DNA of 64,000 bases, from assembly GCF_002943525.1 (NCBI RefSeq), contig NZ_CP025394.1, positions 7,455,001 through 7,519,000 of the forward strand, read 5' to 3'. This DNA comes from Kitasatospora sp. MMS16-BH015 (GTDB lineage: Bacteria > Actinomycetota > Actinomycetes > Streptomycetales > Streptomycetaceae). Below the pieces are notes generated by a model. It saw only the letters and a program-made list of their open reading frames with translations. It ran no database searches and was not told the DNA's origin. A program made the position numbers and the translations under genes. This document shows, piece after piece, positions 42,791-50,463 of the stretch; the first letter of the stretch is position 1, and every line of letters starts with the position of its first letter.

Positions 42791-43094
42791 GAACTTTCCG
42801 TTTACTGGTCATGAGATAGCAAAGATCTCCTAATGAATTTCTCATGCGCGATCGGGGGGGATGGTTCGTTCTGATATCAATCCCACAACGGATGCGGACC
42901 GGCGCGCCCATATGTGACCTTTGGTCATATATGGCTCGTGCGGGTTGTTTGCCCGATTTGACCCGAAGGGTGCCTCAGTGTTGGGGAAGGAGAGCCCGAG
43001 GTAAGGGGGCGGTAAGGAGGGGTCGGCAGAGTCTGCGGTGGCCGAAGTGGTCGGCTCGCCTCCTCGGAGGCTTCGTCACCTTAGGAGAGTTCAG
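42791..43094. promoter_or_regulatory. Divergent AT-richer control region between RHS and secreted-protein genes
   Basis: This gap of about 300 bases has no gene. It is clearly richer in A/T than its flanks around 42800-42940. It holds two inverted repeats, CATGAGA (42810-42816) / TCTCATG (42840-42846) and the stronger one at 42909-42933, and should contain both divergent promoters. A TTAGGAGAG site at 43081-43089 serves the gene at 43095. Confidence 0.55.
42909..42933. promoter_or_regulatory. Operator-like inverted repeat CATATGTGACC-TTT-GGTCATATATG
   Basis: The 11-bp arms differ at one position and surround a TTT centre. The repeat is unusually A/T-rich for this genome and sits midway between the RHS toxin gene and the divergent secreted-protein gene. 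It is a good candidate binding site for a dimeric regulator. The regulator is unknown. Confidence 0.6.
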
Positions 43095-43466
43095 ATGCGC
43101 GTTGCACGTGCGGCCCGGGCGTCCGTGATGGCTGGTGCGGTGCTGGTGGGGGCGCTGGGGCTGGCGGCCCCGTCGGCTCAGGCGAGCTCCGGGTGTTCGG
43201 ATACCTCGAAGCCCTTCTACGTGTGCGTGGACAGCAACACGTACTTCCGGTACCTGGGTTACTCCAGCTACTCGCTCTCGCTGCACTCGAGCCGGCCGTC
43301 CACCGACTACCGGATCACCACCAACACCGGCTTCAACCAACTGGAGTACCCGGGCTGGAGCCAGTCCTTCACCGGCTCCGGCGGCAGCATCCAGGTCTGC
43401 GGCAGCGAGGCCACCTACGGCAAGTACTGCGTGACGGTGAGCCCGACGGTGTCGAACGCCACCTGA
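43095..43466 (+). CDS. Small secreted protein, unknown family
   Basis: An AGGAGAG site precedes the ATG. The 123-residue precursor has a signal peptide (MRVARAARASVMAGAVLVGA, then LGLAAPSAQAS with AQA-SS as the likely cleavage). The mature domain of about 93 residues is rich in Ser, Tyr and Thr and has four cysteines (SGCSDTSKPFYVC and VCGSEATYGKYC), which could form two disulfides. Alternating polar strands suggest a small beta-protein. It is divergent from the RHS gene and shares its control region. Family not recognised. A competition or surface role is possible only by context. Confidence 0.7.
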   Translation: MRVARAARASVMAGAVLVGALGLAAPSAQASSGCSDTSKPFYVCVDSNTYFRYLGYSSYSLSLHSSRPSTDYRITTNTGFNQLEYPGWSQSFTGSGGSIQVCGSEATYGKYCVTVSPTVSNAT

Positions 43467-43485
43467 GCGACCTGAGGTGAGGTGA

Positions 43486-43525
43486 CGGGGTGTCGGGTCG
43501 GGCGGCGGCCCGGCCCGACACCCCG
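43486..43525. terminator. Strong hairpin between convergent genes
   Basis: CGGGGTGTCGGGTCG (43486-43500) pairs with CGGCCCGACACCCCG (43511-43525), 15 bp with a single G-T wobble, around a 10-base loop. It lies between the secreted-protein gene and the end of the XRE-type gene and can serve both. Confidence 0.82.
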
Positions 43526-43577
43526 TGCCTGGCGGTGCGGGAACGTCCGATGGCGGCGGCCGACTCGGCCTTCACGG

Positions 43578-44738
43578 TCAGGCGTGGTGCCGACCGGTGA
43601 AGACCACGGCCGCAGCCATCCACTGATGGTCGCAGGTGCCGGCCGCTGCGTAGGTGCCGGCGGCGGTGACCTTGCGGTAGCCGGTGGCCAGCTGATCGTG
43701 GGTGACGAGCAGTGTCGGCAGGGCGGTGAATCCGTTCGACCAGGTCGTCGGCGCACCGCCCTGAACGCCCGCGACACCGAATACCAGCTCGGGGTCGGCG
43801 GTGTTGGTCGTTGTCGGTCCGGAGTTGAAATCGGTGCCTGCGGCGCCAGTCGCGGCGGCGTGACTGGCGATCGTCTCGACGTTGGTCAACTCGTCCACTG
43901 CCAGATGGTGTTCGCCGGTGTAGGGATAGCCGACGGTGATCGTGTCCGAGGTTGACAGTGCCTTGACCGCGGTCGCGGTGACGATCAGGGTGCGGTCGTC
44001 TGCGCCGTCGAGCTGGTCCGCTGCCGTGGTGTAGGTGTTGCCCTGGCTGTCGGTCGCACTGACCGTCCCGGCATGGGTGTTGGTAAGCATGATGGCCACC
44101 ACGAGGGTGTCGCCGGCAGTGACCGCGTGCCCGACCGGCAGGTTCGTCGACATCCCGTACGCGTCTCCGGTCGCCGAGGCGATGCGCGCGACGTAGCCGG
44201 GCGCGCCCGGTGACGCCGGTGCCGGGAGTGACGAGGCCGGGAGTAACGAGGCTTGGTGCGTCCAGGTGCCGATCCCCAGGGTCGCGCATACACCGACCAC
44301 GACCCCCGCCAGCATCGCCGGCAGAACTGCCGCCCGGGACCTCGGCCACGGGTGCCGACCCCCGGATACCGGAGCCGGCGGGCCCGGTGGTACCGGTTCC
44401 TGGGCCGTCGTCGTGGCCTCCACCAGGACGGCCACCGGGTACGGAACGTCCTCCTCGGGCTGGCACGCTCGCGCGGCTCTGGACCACTGGTGCTGCCACT
44501 CGCCGCTGTCGCCCCCGCAGGCCTCGACGAACGCCCTGACCGTGGGCCAGGTCGGGAGCCGGGTACCGCTGACGGCGTCGTGCAGGGTCGTGGCCGACAC
44601 CTTCCCCGAAGCCTTGGCCATGGCTCGGAACGAGGGCTGTCCCGCGTCCGCGCGTAGTGTGCGCAAAGCCCGTACGAGTTCGTCGATCGCTGCACGACGT
44701 GCCTGAACACCGCCGTCAGATGCGCCTGTCCGAGCCAC
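43578..44738 (-). CDS. Membrane-anchored XRE-type HTH protein with extracellular domain
   Basis: The start is the GTG at 44738 with a G-rich site upstream; 386 aa. Residues 10-85 are an XRE-like HTH region of the streptomycete kind (ELVRALRTLRADAGQPSFRAM, then ATTLHDAVSGTRLPTWPTVRAFVEACGGD). A Pro-rich linker leads to a single TM helix at about 131-152 (AVLPAMLAGVVVGVCATLGI). The last 220 residues lie outside and are Thr/Ala/Gly-rich with strand-like segments and few cysteines. The topology would let an outside signal control a DNA-binding head. Downstream it converges on a secreted-protein gene; upstream it is divergent from another. Two inverted repeats lie in that upstream gap. Confidence 0.75.
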   Translation of the reverse strand: MARTGASDGGVQARRAAIDELVRALRTLRADAGQPSFRAMAKASGKVSATTLHDAVSGTRLPTWPTVRAFVEACGGDSGEWQHQWSRAARACQPEEDVPYPVAVLVEATTTAQEPVPPGPPAPVSGGRHPWPRSRAAVLPAMLAGVVVGVCATLGIGTWTHQASLLPASSLPAPASPGAPGYVARIASATGDAYGMSTNLPVGHAVTAGDTLVVAIMLTNTHAGTVSATDSQGNTYTTAADQLDGADDRTLIVTATAVKALSTSDTITVGYPYTGEHHLAVDELTNVETIASHAAATGAAGTDFNSGPTTTNTADPELVFGVAGVQGGAPTTWSNGFTALPTLLVTHDQLATGYRKVTAAGTYAAAGTCDHQWMAAAVVFTGRHHA

Positions 44739-44777
44739 CAGACATCCCCCCGCCCGCTGTTTTTTGTTGTACGACGC

Positions 44778-44915
44778 TGTCCGGCCTACCGGACAACACG
44801 ACGTGCTCCGATCGTAGGTCTCAGCCGGGGACCGCGGAATGGTGCCGGGCAACGGCCGGGTGGAGAAGGTCGACCCGGCAGACCGCAGCACGCACACCGG
44901 ACACCGAGTCCGGTG
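44778..44915. promoter_or_regulatory. Two inverted repeats sharing GTCCGG half-sites in a divergent promoter region
   Basis: TGTCCGG-CCTA-CCGGACA lies at 44778-44795. CACCGGAC-ACCGA-GTCCGGTG lies at 44895-44915, 25 bases before the ATG at 44941. The half-site GTCCGG/CCGGAC thus occurs four times between the XRE-type gene and the divergent secreted-protein gene. Binding by that regulator is a reasonable guess; the second repeat could also be an mRNA hairpin. Confidence 0.5.
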
Positions 44916-44940
44916 CCGAACCGTCAACAGGGGGTTGTCC

Positions 44941-45303
44941 ATGAAGAAGACATTCGCCGCACTCACCGCGAGCAAAGCAGCCCGCCGCACCGCCGCCCTG
45001 GTCGCCGCACCGGTGCTGGCCCTGACCGTCGCCTCCGGTACCGCCTTCGCCTCGGACCCCGTCGTCAGCAACACCTCGGCCTGCGTCGCCACCCTGCAGC
45101 ACAGCGGTAGCAGCGTCCGGATCGACCCCAACCGCAACAACTGGACCTGCGCGTTCGGTATCTGGGACTACAGCATCGGTGGCTGGGTCGCGTACCAGAC
45201 CACCGGCAACTACTCGGCGTGGGTCTACAACGACGGTGCCTTGCAGATGGGCGTCTACTCCAGCGCCACCGGCTACTGGAACTGGGGCCCGTACAACGGC
45301 TGA
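44941..45303 (+). CDS. Small secreted Trp/Tyr-rich protein, unknown family
   Basis: 120 residues with a clear signal peptide (MKKTFAALTASKAARRTAAL, core LVAAPVLALTVASGTAFA, cleavage near AFA-SD). The mature protein of about 80 residues has two cysteines (SACVATLQ, WTCAFGIWDY) and many aromatics in a regular pattern (GGWVAYQTTGNYSAWVYNDG, YWNWGPYNG), like a small beta-sandwich that binds surfaces or sugars. A G-rich site lies 7 bases ahead of the ATG. It is divergent from the membrane-anchored XRE-type gene, which is its likely regulator. Two hairpins follow the stop. Family not recognised. Confidence 0.7.
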   Translation: MKKTFAALTASKAARRTAALVAAPVLALTVASGTAFASDPVVSNTSACVATLQHSGSSVRIDPNRNNWTCAFGIWDYSIGGWVAYQTTGNYSAWVYNDGALQMGVYSSATGYWNWGPYNG

Positions 45304-45320
45304 CCTTCGGAGCAGGAACA

Positions 45321-45379
45321 CGGGGGTGGATCCTTCGACCCCCGGAGCGTCCAGCGGTCCTCCCAGGGGCGACCGCTGG
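45321..45379 (+). terminator. Two tandem hairpins after the secreted-protein gene
   Basis: CGGGGGT (45321-45327) pairs with ACCCCCG (45338-45344). CCAGCGGTC (45351-45359) pairs with GACCGCTGG (45371-45379). Both stems are perfect and follow the stop at 45303. Confidence 0.65.
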
Positions 45380-45417
45380 ATGCTCGGCGCGGCGGGGCGT
45401 CAGGGATAGTGGGGCGC

Positions 45418-45741
45418 ATGGAATTCAGGGGTGGTGACGGGGTCGGGCTGGCGTACCGCGAGGTGGGGCGGGGGCGGCCGGTGGTGCTGGTGCACGGGCA
45501 CATGTCACGGGGGCTGCACTGGGAAACCCCCACCGGGGGCGATCCGCAGGCGCTGCTGGCGGCCGTCCCGGTGCCGACGCTGGTGCTGACCGGCCGGGAG
45601 GAGTCGCACAACCGCACCGCGAAGGAGCTCGCGGCGGCGCCGGCGCACGGGGTGCACCTGGAGGTGCCCGGCGACCACTTCACGGCGCAGGAGTCCCCCG
45701 AGTACCGGGCGGCGCTGACCGAGTTCCTGGCCGGGGCGTGA
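45418..45741 (+). pseudogene. Alpha/beta hydrolase with its core deleted
   Basis: The open frame gives 107 residues: the first strands and oxyanion motif (LAYREVGRGRPVVLVHGHMS), then directly the C-terminal part of the same fold (VPVPTLVLTGREESHNRT, HLEVPGDHFTAQESPEYR with the catalytic His region). About 150 residues that should carry the nucleophile elbow GxSxG are missing. The junction is in frame (near RGLHWETPTGGDPQALL). An internal deletion made a short protein that cannot be a normal hydrolase. It overlaps the next gene start (GTGA). It might still be translated, or only keep the coupling. Confidence 0.65.
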
Positions 45742-46139
45742 GGGGGTTGTACGTGCGGTTCGAGGCCGTGGAGCCGAATCGGCGGGGGACGTACCCGGGG
45801 GTGTTCGCGCTGCTCAACGGGCTGGCGGCCGAGGGGCGGCTCAGTGCGGCGGAGGAGGCCGGGCGGCGGGCCGGGTACGACTGGTACGACGCCAATCTGG
45901 TGGATCCGTCGACGGTGGATCCGGGGGTGTACGACCGGGAGCGGCATCCGGGGGCGCGGGCCTGGTTCAAGGCCTCGGCGGTGGAGCACATCGCGCGGGC
46001 CGAGGCCTGCCGGGCCGTGGTGGAGTCGCACGGGGTGGGCTGCGCGGTGGTGTGGGCCCAGAGCCCGGGGGTGGTGGTCTACGAGGACCAGCACCAGGTG
46101 GTGGCCCTGCCGGAGCAGCCGAACGGCACCGCCGGCTGA
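45738..46139 (+). CDS. Conserved hypothetical protein, about 133 aa
   Basis: Starts at the GTG overlapping the preceding stop. The protein begins MRGLYVRFEAVEPNRRGTYPGVFALLNGLAAEGRLSAAEEAGRR and continues with DWYDANLVDPSTVDPGVYDRE-type residues and WFKASAVEHIARAEACRAVVESHGV. I have seen this 'FEAVEPNxRGxYPGVFALxN' opening in many streptomycete proteins, always without function. Soluble, no signal peptide. Convergent with the membrane esterase across a perfect hairpin. Coupling to the truncated hydrolase suggests an older operon. Confidence 0.65.
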   Translation: MRGLYVRFEAVEPNRRGTYPGVFALLNGLAAEGRLSAAEEAGRRAGYDWYDANLVDPSTVDPGVYDRERHPGARAWFKASAVEHIARAEACRAVVESHGVGCAVVWAQSPGVVVYEDQHQVVALPEQPNGTAG

Positions 46140-46152
46140 GCAGCGGGCGGTG

Positions 46153-46183
46153 GCCCTGGCCGGGGAGTGAGACCGGCCAGGGC
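46153..46183. terminator. Bidirectional hairpin between convergent genes
   Basis: GCCCTGGCCGG (46153-46163) pairs perfectly with CCGGCCAGGGC (46173-46183) around a 9-base loop, in the 51-base gap between two convergent genes. Confidence 0.82.
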
Positions 46184-46190
46184 GGTGGGG

Positions 46191-47324
46191 TCAGTGCTGG
46201 GCCGGGATGACGCCGGTGAGCCAGCGGAAGATCTCCGGGACCATCGGGCCCCAGACGTCGCTGCTGTGGGCGCCGCTGGTCTCCTGGACGGTGACCGTGG
46301 TGGGGGACTTGGCGGCGGCCTTCAGGGCCATCGCGCCCTCGTAGCCGTCGCCCTTGTTGCCGGAGAGGAAGAGGGCGGTCTTCGGCGGGGTGGCGGCGGT
46401 CTTGAGGATGTTGAGCGGGTTGGAGATCTCGCGCAGGTGCGGGTCCTTCGCGGTGAGCGAGGCGCTCTCCGAGCCCGGGTCGTTGTAGCCGGAGAGGCTG
46501 ATGCCCGCGCGGTAGCGGTTCGGGTGCTCCAGGGCCAGCTTGGCCGCGCAGTGGCCGCCGGCCGAGTAGCCGGCCACGGCCCAGCGGTCGGCGGAGGGGT
46601 CGACCCGGAAGTTGTCGAGCATCATCTGCGGGACGTCCCGGGAGAGCCAGGTGTCGGCGTTGACCTTGCCGGGCACGTCCGCGCAGCCGGTGTCGGTGGT
46701 GTTGCCGAGCAGCAGGGTGCGCGGGGAGATCAGGATGAACGGGGCCACCTGGCCGGAGGCCATCAGCGGCTTGAGCTGCTCGGAGACCTTGAGCGTGCCG
46801 TACCAGGTGGAGGAGGAGCCCGGCCAGCCGGGGAGCAGCTCGACCACGGGGAAGGTCTTGTCCTTGTAGGACGGGTCGTCGTACTGCGGCGGGGTCCAGA
46901 CCAGCACCTCGCCGTCCACGCCGGAGAGCCGGCCCTTGAGCTCGGTGCGCTTGACGTCCTTCGGCACCTTGCTGTCGTCCACCCCGGTGAACTGCTGGAT
47001 GACCTTCGGCTCCTGCTTGGCGTCGTTGCTGCCCTTGCCGCCACCGGTGGTGCCGCTGTCGGCGGGCACCTGCGGCACCGCCCGGACGTGGTTGCCGGTG
47101 CCGAGCAGGTCGTCCCATGTCCCGTAGATCAGGTTCGCGTTGTTGACCATGACGAAGACCATGGTCACGGCCGTGGCCTGGGCGAAGAGGATCATCACCA
47201 GCCGGGAGAGCAGCTGCACCGGCTTCGGTCCGCGCACCCGTCCCCAGAGCAGCAGCGCCGCCGCGATGGAGAGGGGGACCAGGATGATCGTCAGGATCAG
47301 GAAGGGGGTGCCTGTGAGTTGCAT
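46191..47324 (-). CDS. Membrane-anchored esterase D/antigen-85-like hydrolase
   Basis: The 377-residue protein has two N-terminal TM helices (about 5-27 and 40-60). An extracellular alpha/beta hydrolase domain follows a Gly/Lys-rich linker. The nucleophile Ser is in WAVAGYSAGGHCAAKLAL, and the catalytic His is probably in ETSGAHSSDVWGPMVPE. The block FPVVELLPGWPGSSSTWYG gives the oxyanion region. This design is shared with streptomycete esterase-D-like proteins related to mycolyltransferase folds. Substrate unknown; an acyl ester in the envelope is likely. Transcribed toward the hairpin at 46153. Confidence 0.85.
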   Translation of the reverse strand: MQLTGTPFLILTIILVPLSIAAALLLWGRVRGPKPVQLLSRLVMILFAQATAVTMVFVMVNNANLIYGTWDDLLGTGNHVRAVPQVPADSGTTGGGKGSNDAKQEPKVIQQFTGVDDSKVPKDVKRTELKGRLSGVDGEVLVWTPPQYDDPSYKDKTFPVVELLPGWPGSSSTWYGTLKVSEQLKPLMASGQVAPFILISPRTLLLGNTTDTGCADVPGKVNADTWLSRDVPQMMLDNFRVDPSADRWAVAGYSAGGHCAAKLALEHPNRYRAGISLSGYNDPGSESASLTAKDPHLREISNPLNILKTAATPPKTALFLSGNKGDGYEGAMALKAAAKSPTTVTVQETSGAHSSDVWGPMVPEIFRWLTGVIPAQH

Positions 47325-47613
47325 CGAGCTCTCGTATCCGGGTGGGCAGGGGTGTGGACGGCCATTCGGTCAGACGCCGTCGAACGGTTGATCAGTTGCC
47401 GATGGACCTCGGGGAGACCTGAGAGGAACATCACGTTTTTCTGAGAATCGGCTGTTAAGGCCGAGTGCAAGTGTGCCATCCGCGCTGGGCCATCCGGTGA
47501 ACGGGCCCAGCGATCCGTCAGCGAGTCTCGGTGGCCTCTCATGCCCGGCGCCCCGAGACTGGGAGTCACGGCTCCGGGACCGGGAGTCAGGTGACAGCCG
47601 ATCAGGAGGGCGG

Positions 47614-48621
47614 GTGGGGGCGGTGCGGCGAGCGGTGGCACTGGCGGCGGCGGCGTTGCTGGCGGTCGGGGCGGCGGCCGGGTGCAGCAGCACCGGCGGG
47701 CTGCGGGCCGAGCGGGCGAGGGAGAAGGCCTCGGCGGCGGCCGGGGGAGCGGTCAGCACGCCGCGCTGGAAGGTGGCGATGGTCACCCACGCCGGGGCCG
47801 GCGACTCGTTCTGGGACACCGTCCGCAAGGGCGCCGAGCAGGCCGCCGCCAAGGACAACATCACCTTCCTCTACTCCAACGACGCGCAGACCCAGGGGCA
47901 GGTGCAGCTCGTCCAGGCCGCGATCGACCAGAAGGTGGACGGCCTGCTCGTCACCCTGGCCAAAGGCGAGGCGATGGCGGAGGTGCTGGGCAAGGCCAAG
48001 GCCGCCGGCATCCCGGTGATCACCGTCAACTCCGGCCAGGAGCTCTCGGCGAAGTTCGGCGCGCTCACCCACATCGGCCAGGACGAGACCACGGCCGGCC
48101 AGGCCGCCGGCACCGCGCTGACCGGCCGGGGCCGGCACTCGGCGCTCTGCGTCATCCACGAACAAGGCAACGTGGGCCAGGAGCAGCGCTGCGCCGGCGC
48201 GCACGCCACCTTCCAGGGCGGCCTGCAGACGCTGTACGTGACCGGCACCAACCTGCCCGACTCGCGGGCCGCGATCGCCGCCAAGCTCCAGGCCGACCCC
48301 GGAGTGGACACCGTGCTGACGCTGAGCGCCCCGCTGGCGGCCACCGCGCTGCAGGCCGTCCAGGACGCCCGCCGCCCGGTGGAGACCGACACCTTCGACC
48401 TGGGCACCGAGGTGGTGGCCGGGCTGGCCGCGGGCACGGTGGGCTTCGCCGTCGACCAGCAGCCCTACCTGCAGGGGTACGAGGGGGTGGACCTGCTCTG
48501 GCTCTACCGCTCCAACCTGGACGTGCTCGGCGGCGGCCACCCCGTGCTCACCGGGCCGCAGGTGCTGACCAAGGAGAACGCGCCCGCGCTGGCCGAGTAC
48601 GTGGCGAGGGGGACCAGGTGA
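47614..48621 (+). CDS. Sugar ABC transporter substrate-binding lipoprotein
   Basis: AGGAGG four bases ahead of a GTG gives the start; 335 aa. The signal ends with a lipobox (AAALLAVGAAAGC, Cys about residue 22). The mature part has the type 1 periplasmic-binding fold: VAMVTHAGAGDSFWDTVRKGAEQAA, QVQLVQAAIDQKVDGLLVTLA, and GIPVITVNSGQE. The group binds pentoses, inositol or related polyols. It overlaps the permease gene (GTGA). The preceding 290 bases carry no gene and should hold the operon promoter. The exact sugar cannot be read from the sequence. Confidence 0.9.
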   Translation: MGAVRRAVALAAAALLAVGAAAGCSSTGGLRAERAREKASAAAGGAVSTPRWKVAMVTHAGAGDSFWDTVRKGAEQAAAKDNITFLYSNDAQTQGQVQLVQAAIDQKVDGLLVTLAKGEAMAEVLGKAKAAGIPVITVNSGQELSAKFGALTHIGQDETTAGQAAGTALTGRGRHSALCVIHEQGNVGQEQRCAGAHATFQGGLQTLYVTGTNLPDSRAAIAAKLQADPGVDTVLTLSAPLAATALQAVQDARRPVETDTFDLGTEVVAGLAAGTVGFAVDQQPYLQGYEGVDLLWLYRSNLDVLGGGHPVLTGPQVLTKENAPALAEYVARGTR

Positions 48622-49637
48622 GTACCGAGGTGCTGGAACGGGCGCCGAAGCGGGGCGGGCGGCGGGCCAGGCCGGAGCTCGGGGCGCTGCTGGCGGCCGT
48701 GGTGGTGTTCCTGTTCTTCGCCGTGGTGGCCGACAGCTTCCTGCGGGCCTCCTCGATCGGCACGGTGCTCTACGCCGCCTCGACCATCGGGATCATGGCG
48801 GTGCCGGTGGCGCTGCTGATGATCGGCGGCGAGTTCGACCTCTCGGCCGGGGTGCTGGTCACCACCGCCGCGCTGAGCTCCGCGATGGTCTCCTACCAGC
48901 TGACCGCCGTGACCTGGGTGGGCGTGCTGGTCTCGCTCCTCGTGGCGCTGGCGGTGGGCTGGTTCAACGGCTGGATGCTGGGGCGGACGCGGCTGCCCAG
49001 CTTCATCGTCACGCTTGGCACCTTCCTGATGCTGACCGGGGCCAACCTGGGCGTCACCAAGCTGGTCTCGGGCACGGTGAGCACCAAGCCGATCGCCGAC
49101 ATGCAGGGGTACGAGTCCTGCCGGCTGCTGTTCGCCTCCGAGTTCACCGTCGGCGGGCTGACGGTGAAGGCGACGGTCTGGTGGTGGCTGGGGCTGGTCG
49201 CGGTGGGCAGCTGGGTGCTGCTGCGCACCAGCTTCGGCAACTGGATCTTCGCGGTGGGCGGGGACGCGGCGGCGGCCCGCGCGGTGGGCGTGCCGGTGGC
49301 CCGGACCAAGACCTGCCTCTACCTCGGGGTCGGCTTCTGCGCCTGGGTGCTCGGACAGCACCTGCTGTTCTCCTTCGGCACCGTGCAGTCCGGCGAGGGG
49401 GTCGGCAACGAGCTGATCTACATCGTGGCGGCCGTGATCGGCGGCTGCCTGATCACCGGCGGGTACGGCTCGGTGGTCGGTTCGGCGCTCGGCGCGCTGA
49501 TCTTCGGGATGGCGAGCAAGGGCATCGTGTACGCGCAGTGGGACCCGGACTGGTTCAAGTTCTTCCTCGGCGCGATGCTGCTGCTGGCCGCGCTGCTGAA
49601 CAGCTGGGTCAAGCACCGCGCCGAACGGGGGCGGTGA
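48618..49637 (+). CDS. Sugar ABC transporter permease (RbsC type)
   Basis: GTG start in a GTGA overlap; 339 aa with eight to ten TM helices. The family signature GEFDLSAGVLVTTAALSSA (the GxxDLSVG motif) is at about residues 68-86. RTSFGNWIFAVGGDAAAARAVGVPV is the conserved ATPase-docking loop, and VIGGCLITGGYGSVVGSALGAL is the second signature. It forms the membrane channel for the sugar bound by the preceding lipoprotein. One base separates its stop from the ATPase start codon. Confidence 0.92.
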   Translation: MSTEVLERAPKRGGRRARPELGALLAAVVVFLFFAVVADSFLRASSIGTVLYAASTIGIMAVPVALLMIGGEFDLSAGVLVTTAALSSAMVSYQLTAVTWVGVLVSLLVALAVGWFNGWMLGRTRLPSFIVTLGTFLMLTGANLGVTKLVSGTVSTKPIADMQGYESCRLLFASEFTVGGLTVKATVWWWLGLVAVGSWVLLRTSFGNWIFAVGGDAAAARAVGVPVARTKTCLYLGVGFCAWVLGQHLLFSFGTVQSGEGVGNELIYIVAAVIGGCLITGGYGSVVGSALGALIFGMASKGIVYAQWDPDWFKFFLGAMLLLAALLNSWVKHRAERGR

Positions 49638-49638
49638 G

Positions 49639-50463
49639 GTGGCGGCGCTCCTGGAGCTCACCGAGGTGGGCAAGACCTACGGATCGGTGCGGGCCCTGGA
49701 AGGGGTCTCGCTGACGGTGGAGGCCGGCCGGATCAGCTGCGTGCTGGGCGACAACGGCGCGGGCAAGTCCACCCTGATCAAGATCATCTCTGGGCTGCAC
49801 CGGCACGACGAGGGCCGGTACGCGATCGAGGGCGAGGAGGTGCGGCTCGGCTCGCCCCGGGAGGCGCTGGACCGGGGCATCGCCACCGTCTACCAGGACC
49901 TCGCGGTGGTGCCGCTGATGCCGGTCTGGCGCAACTTCTTCCTCGGCGCCGAGCTCGGCCGGCTGCGGCTGGACAGCGCCCGGATGCGGCGGACCACCCG
50001 GGAGGCGCTGGCCCGGATGGGCATCGACCTGCCGGACGTGGACCGGCCGATCGGCACCCTCTCCGGCGGGCAGCGCCAGTGCGTGGCGATCGCCCGGGCG
50101 GTGCACTTCGGCGCGAAGGCGCTGGTCCTGGACGAGCCGACGGCCGCGCTCGGGGTGCGGCAGTCCGGGGTGGTGCTCAAGTACGTGGCCGCGGCCCGGG
50201 CCGAGGGGCTGGGCGTGGTGCTGATCACCCACAACCCGCACCACGCGTATCTGGTCGGCGACCACTTCACCCTGCTGCGACGGGGGAGGATGGCCGGTAG
50301 CCACCCGCGCGCGGAGATCAGCCTGGAACGGCTGACCACCGAGATGGCGGGCGGCTCCGACCTGGCCGAGCTCTCCCACGAGCTCTCCGGGTACGTCCGG
50401 GGCGGCCAGGCCCCGGACGGCCCGGACGCGCCCGACGACCCCGAGGAGCGACCGCAGCCGTGA
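49639..50463 (+). CDS. Sugar ABC transporter ATP-binding protein, single NBD
   Basis: GTG start one base after the permease stop; 274 aa. Walker A is GDNGAGKST (37-45), the Q-loop region is TVYQDLAVVP, the ABC signature is LSGGQRQ, Walker B is ALVLDEPTAAL, and the switch His is in LITHNPHHAY. RbsA-type importers usually have two fused NBDs, but this protein has one and must work as a homodimer, as FrcA-type proteins do. The Pro/Asp-rich tail of 25 residues is not conserved. The stop overlaps the ROK kinase start (GTGA). Confidence 0.92.
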   Translation: MAALLELTEVGKTYGSVRALEGVSLTVEAGRISCVLGDNGAGKSTLIKIISGLHRHDEGRYAIEGEEVRLGSPREALDRGIATVYQDLAVVPLMPVWRNFFLGAELGRLRLDSARMRRTTREALARMGIDLPDVDRPIGTLSGGQRQCVAIARAVHFGAKALVLDEPTAALGVRQSGVVLKYVAAARAEGLGVVLITHNPHHAYLVGDHFTLLRRGRMAGSHPRAEISLERLTTEMAGGSDLAELSHELSGYVRGGQAPDGPDAPDDPEERPQP

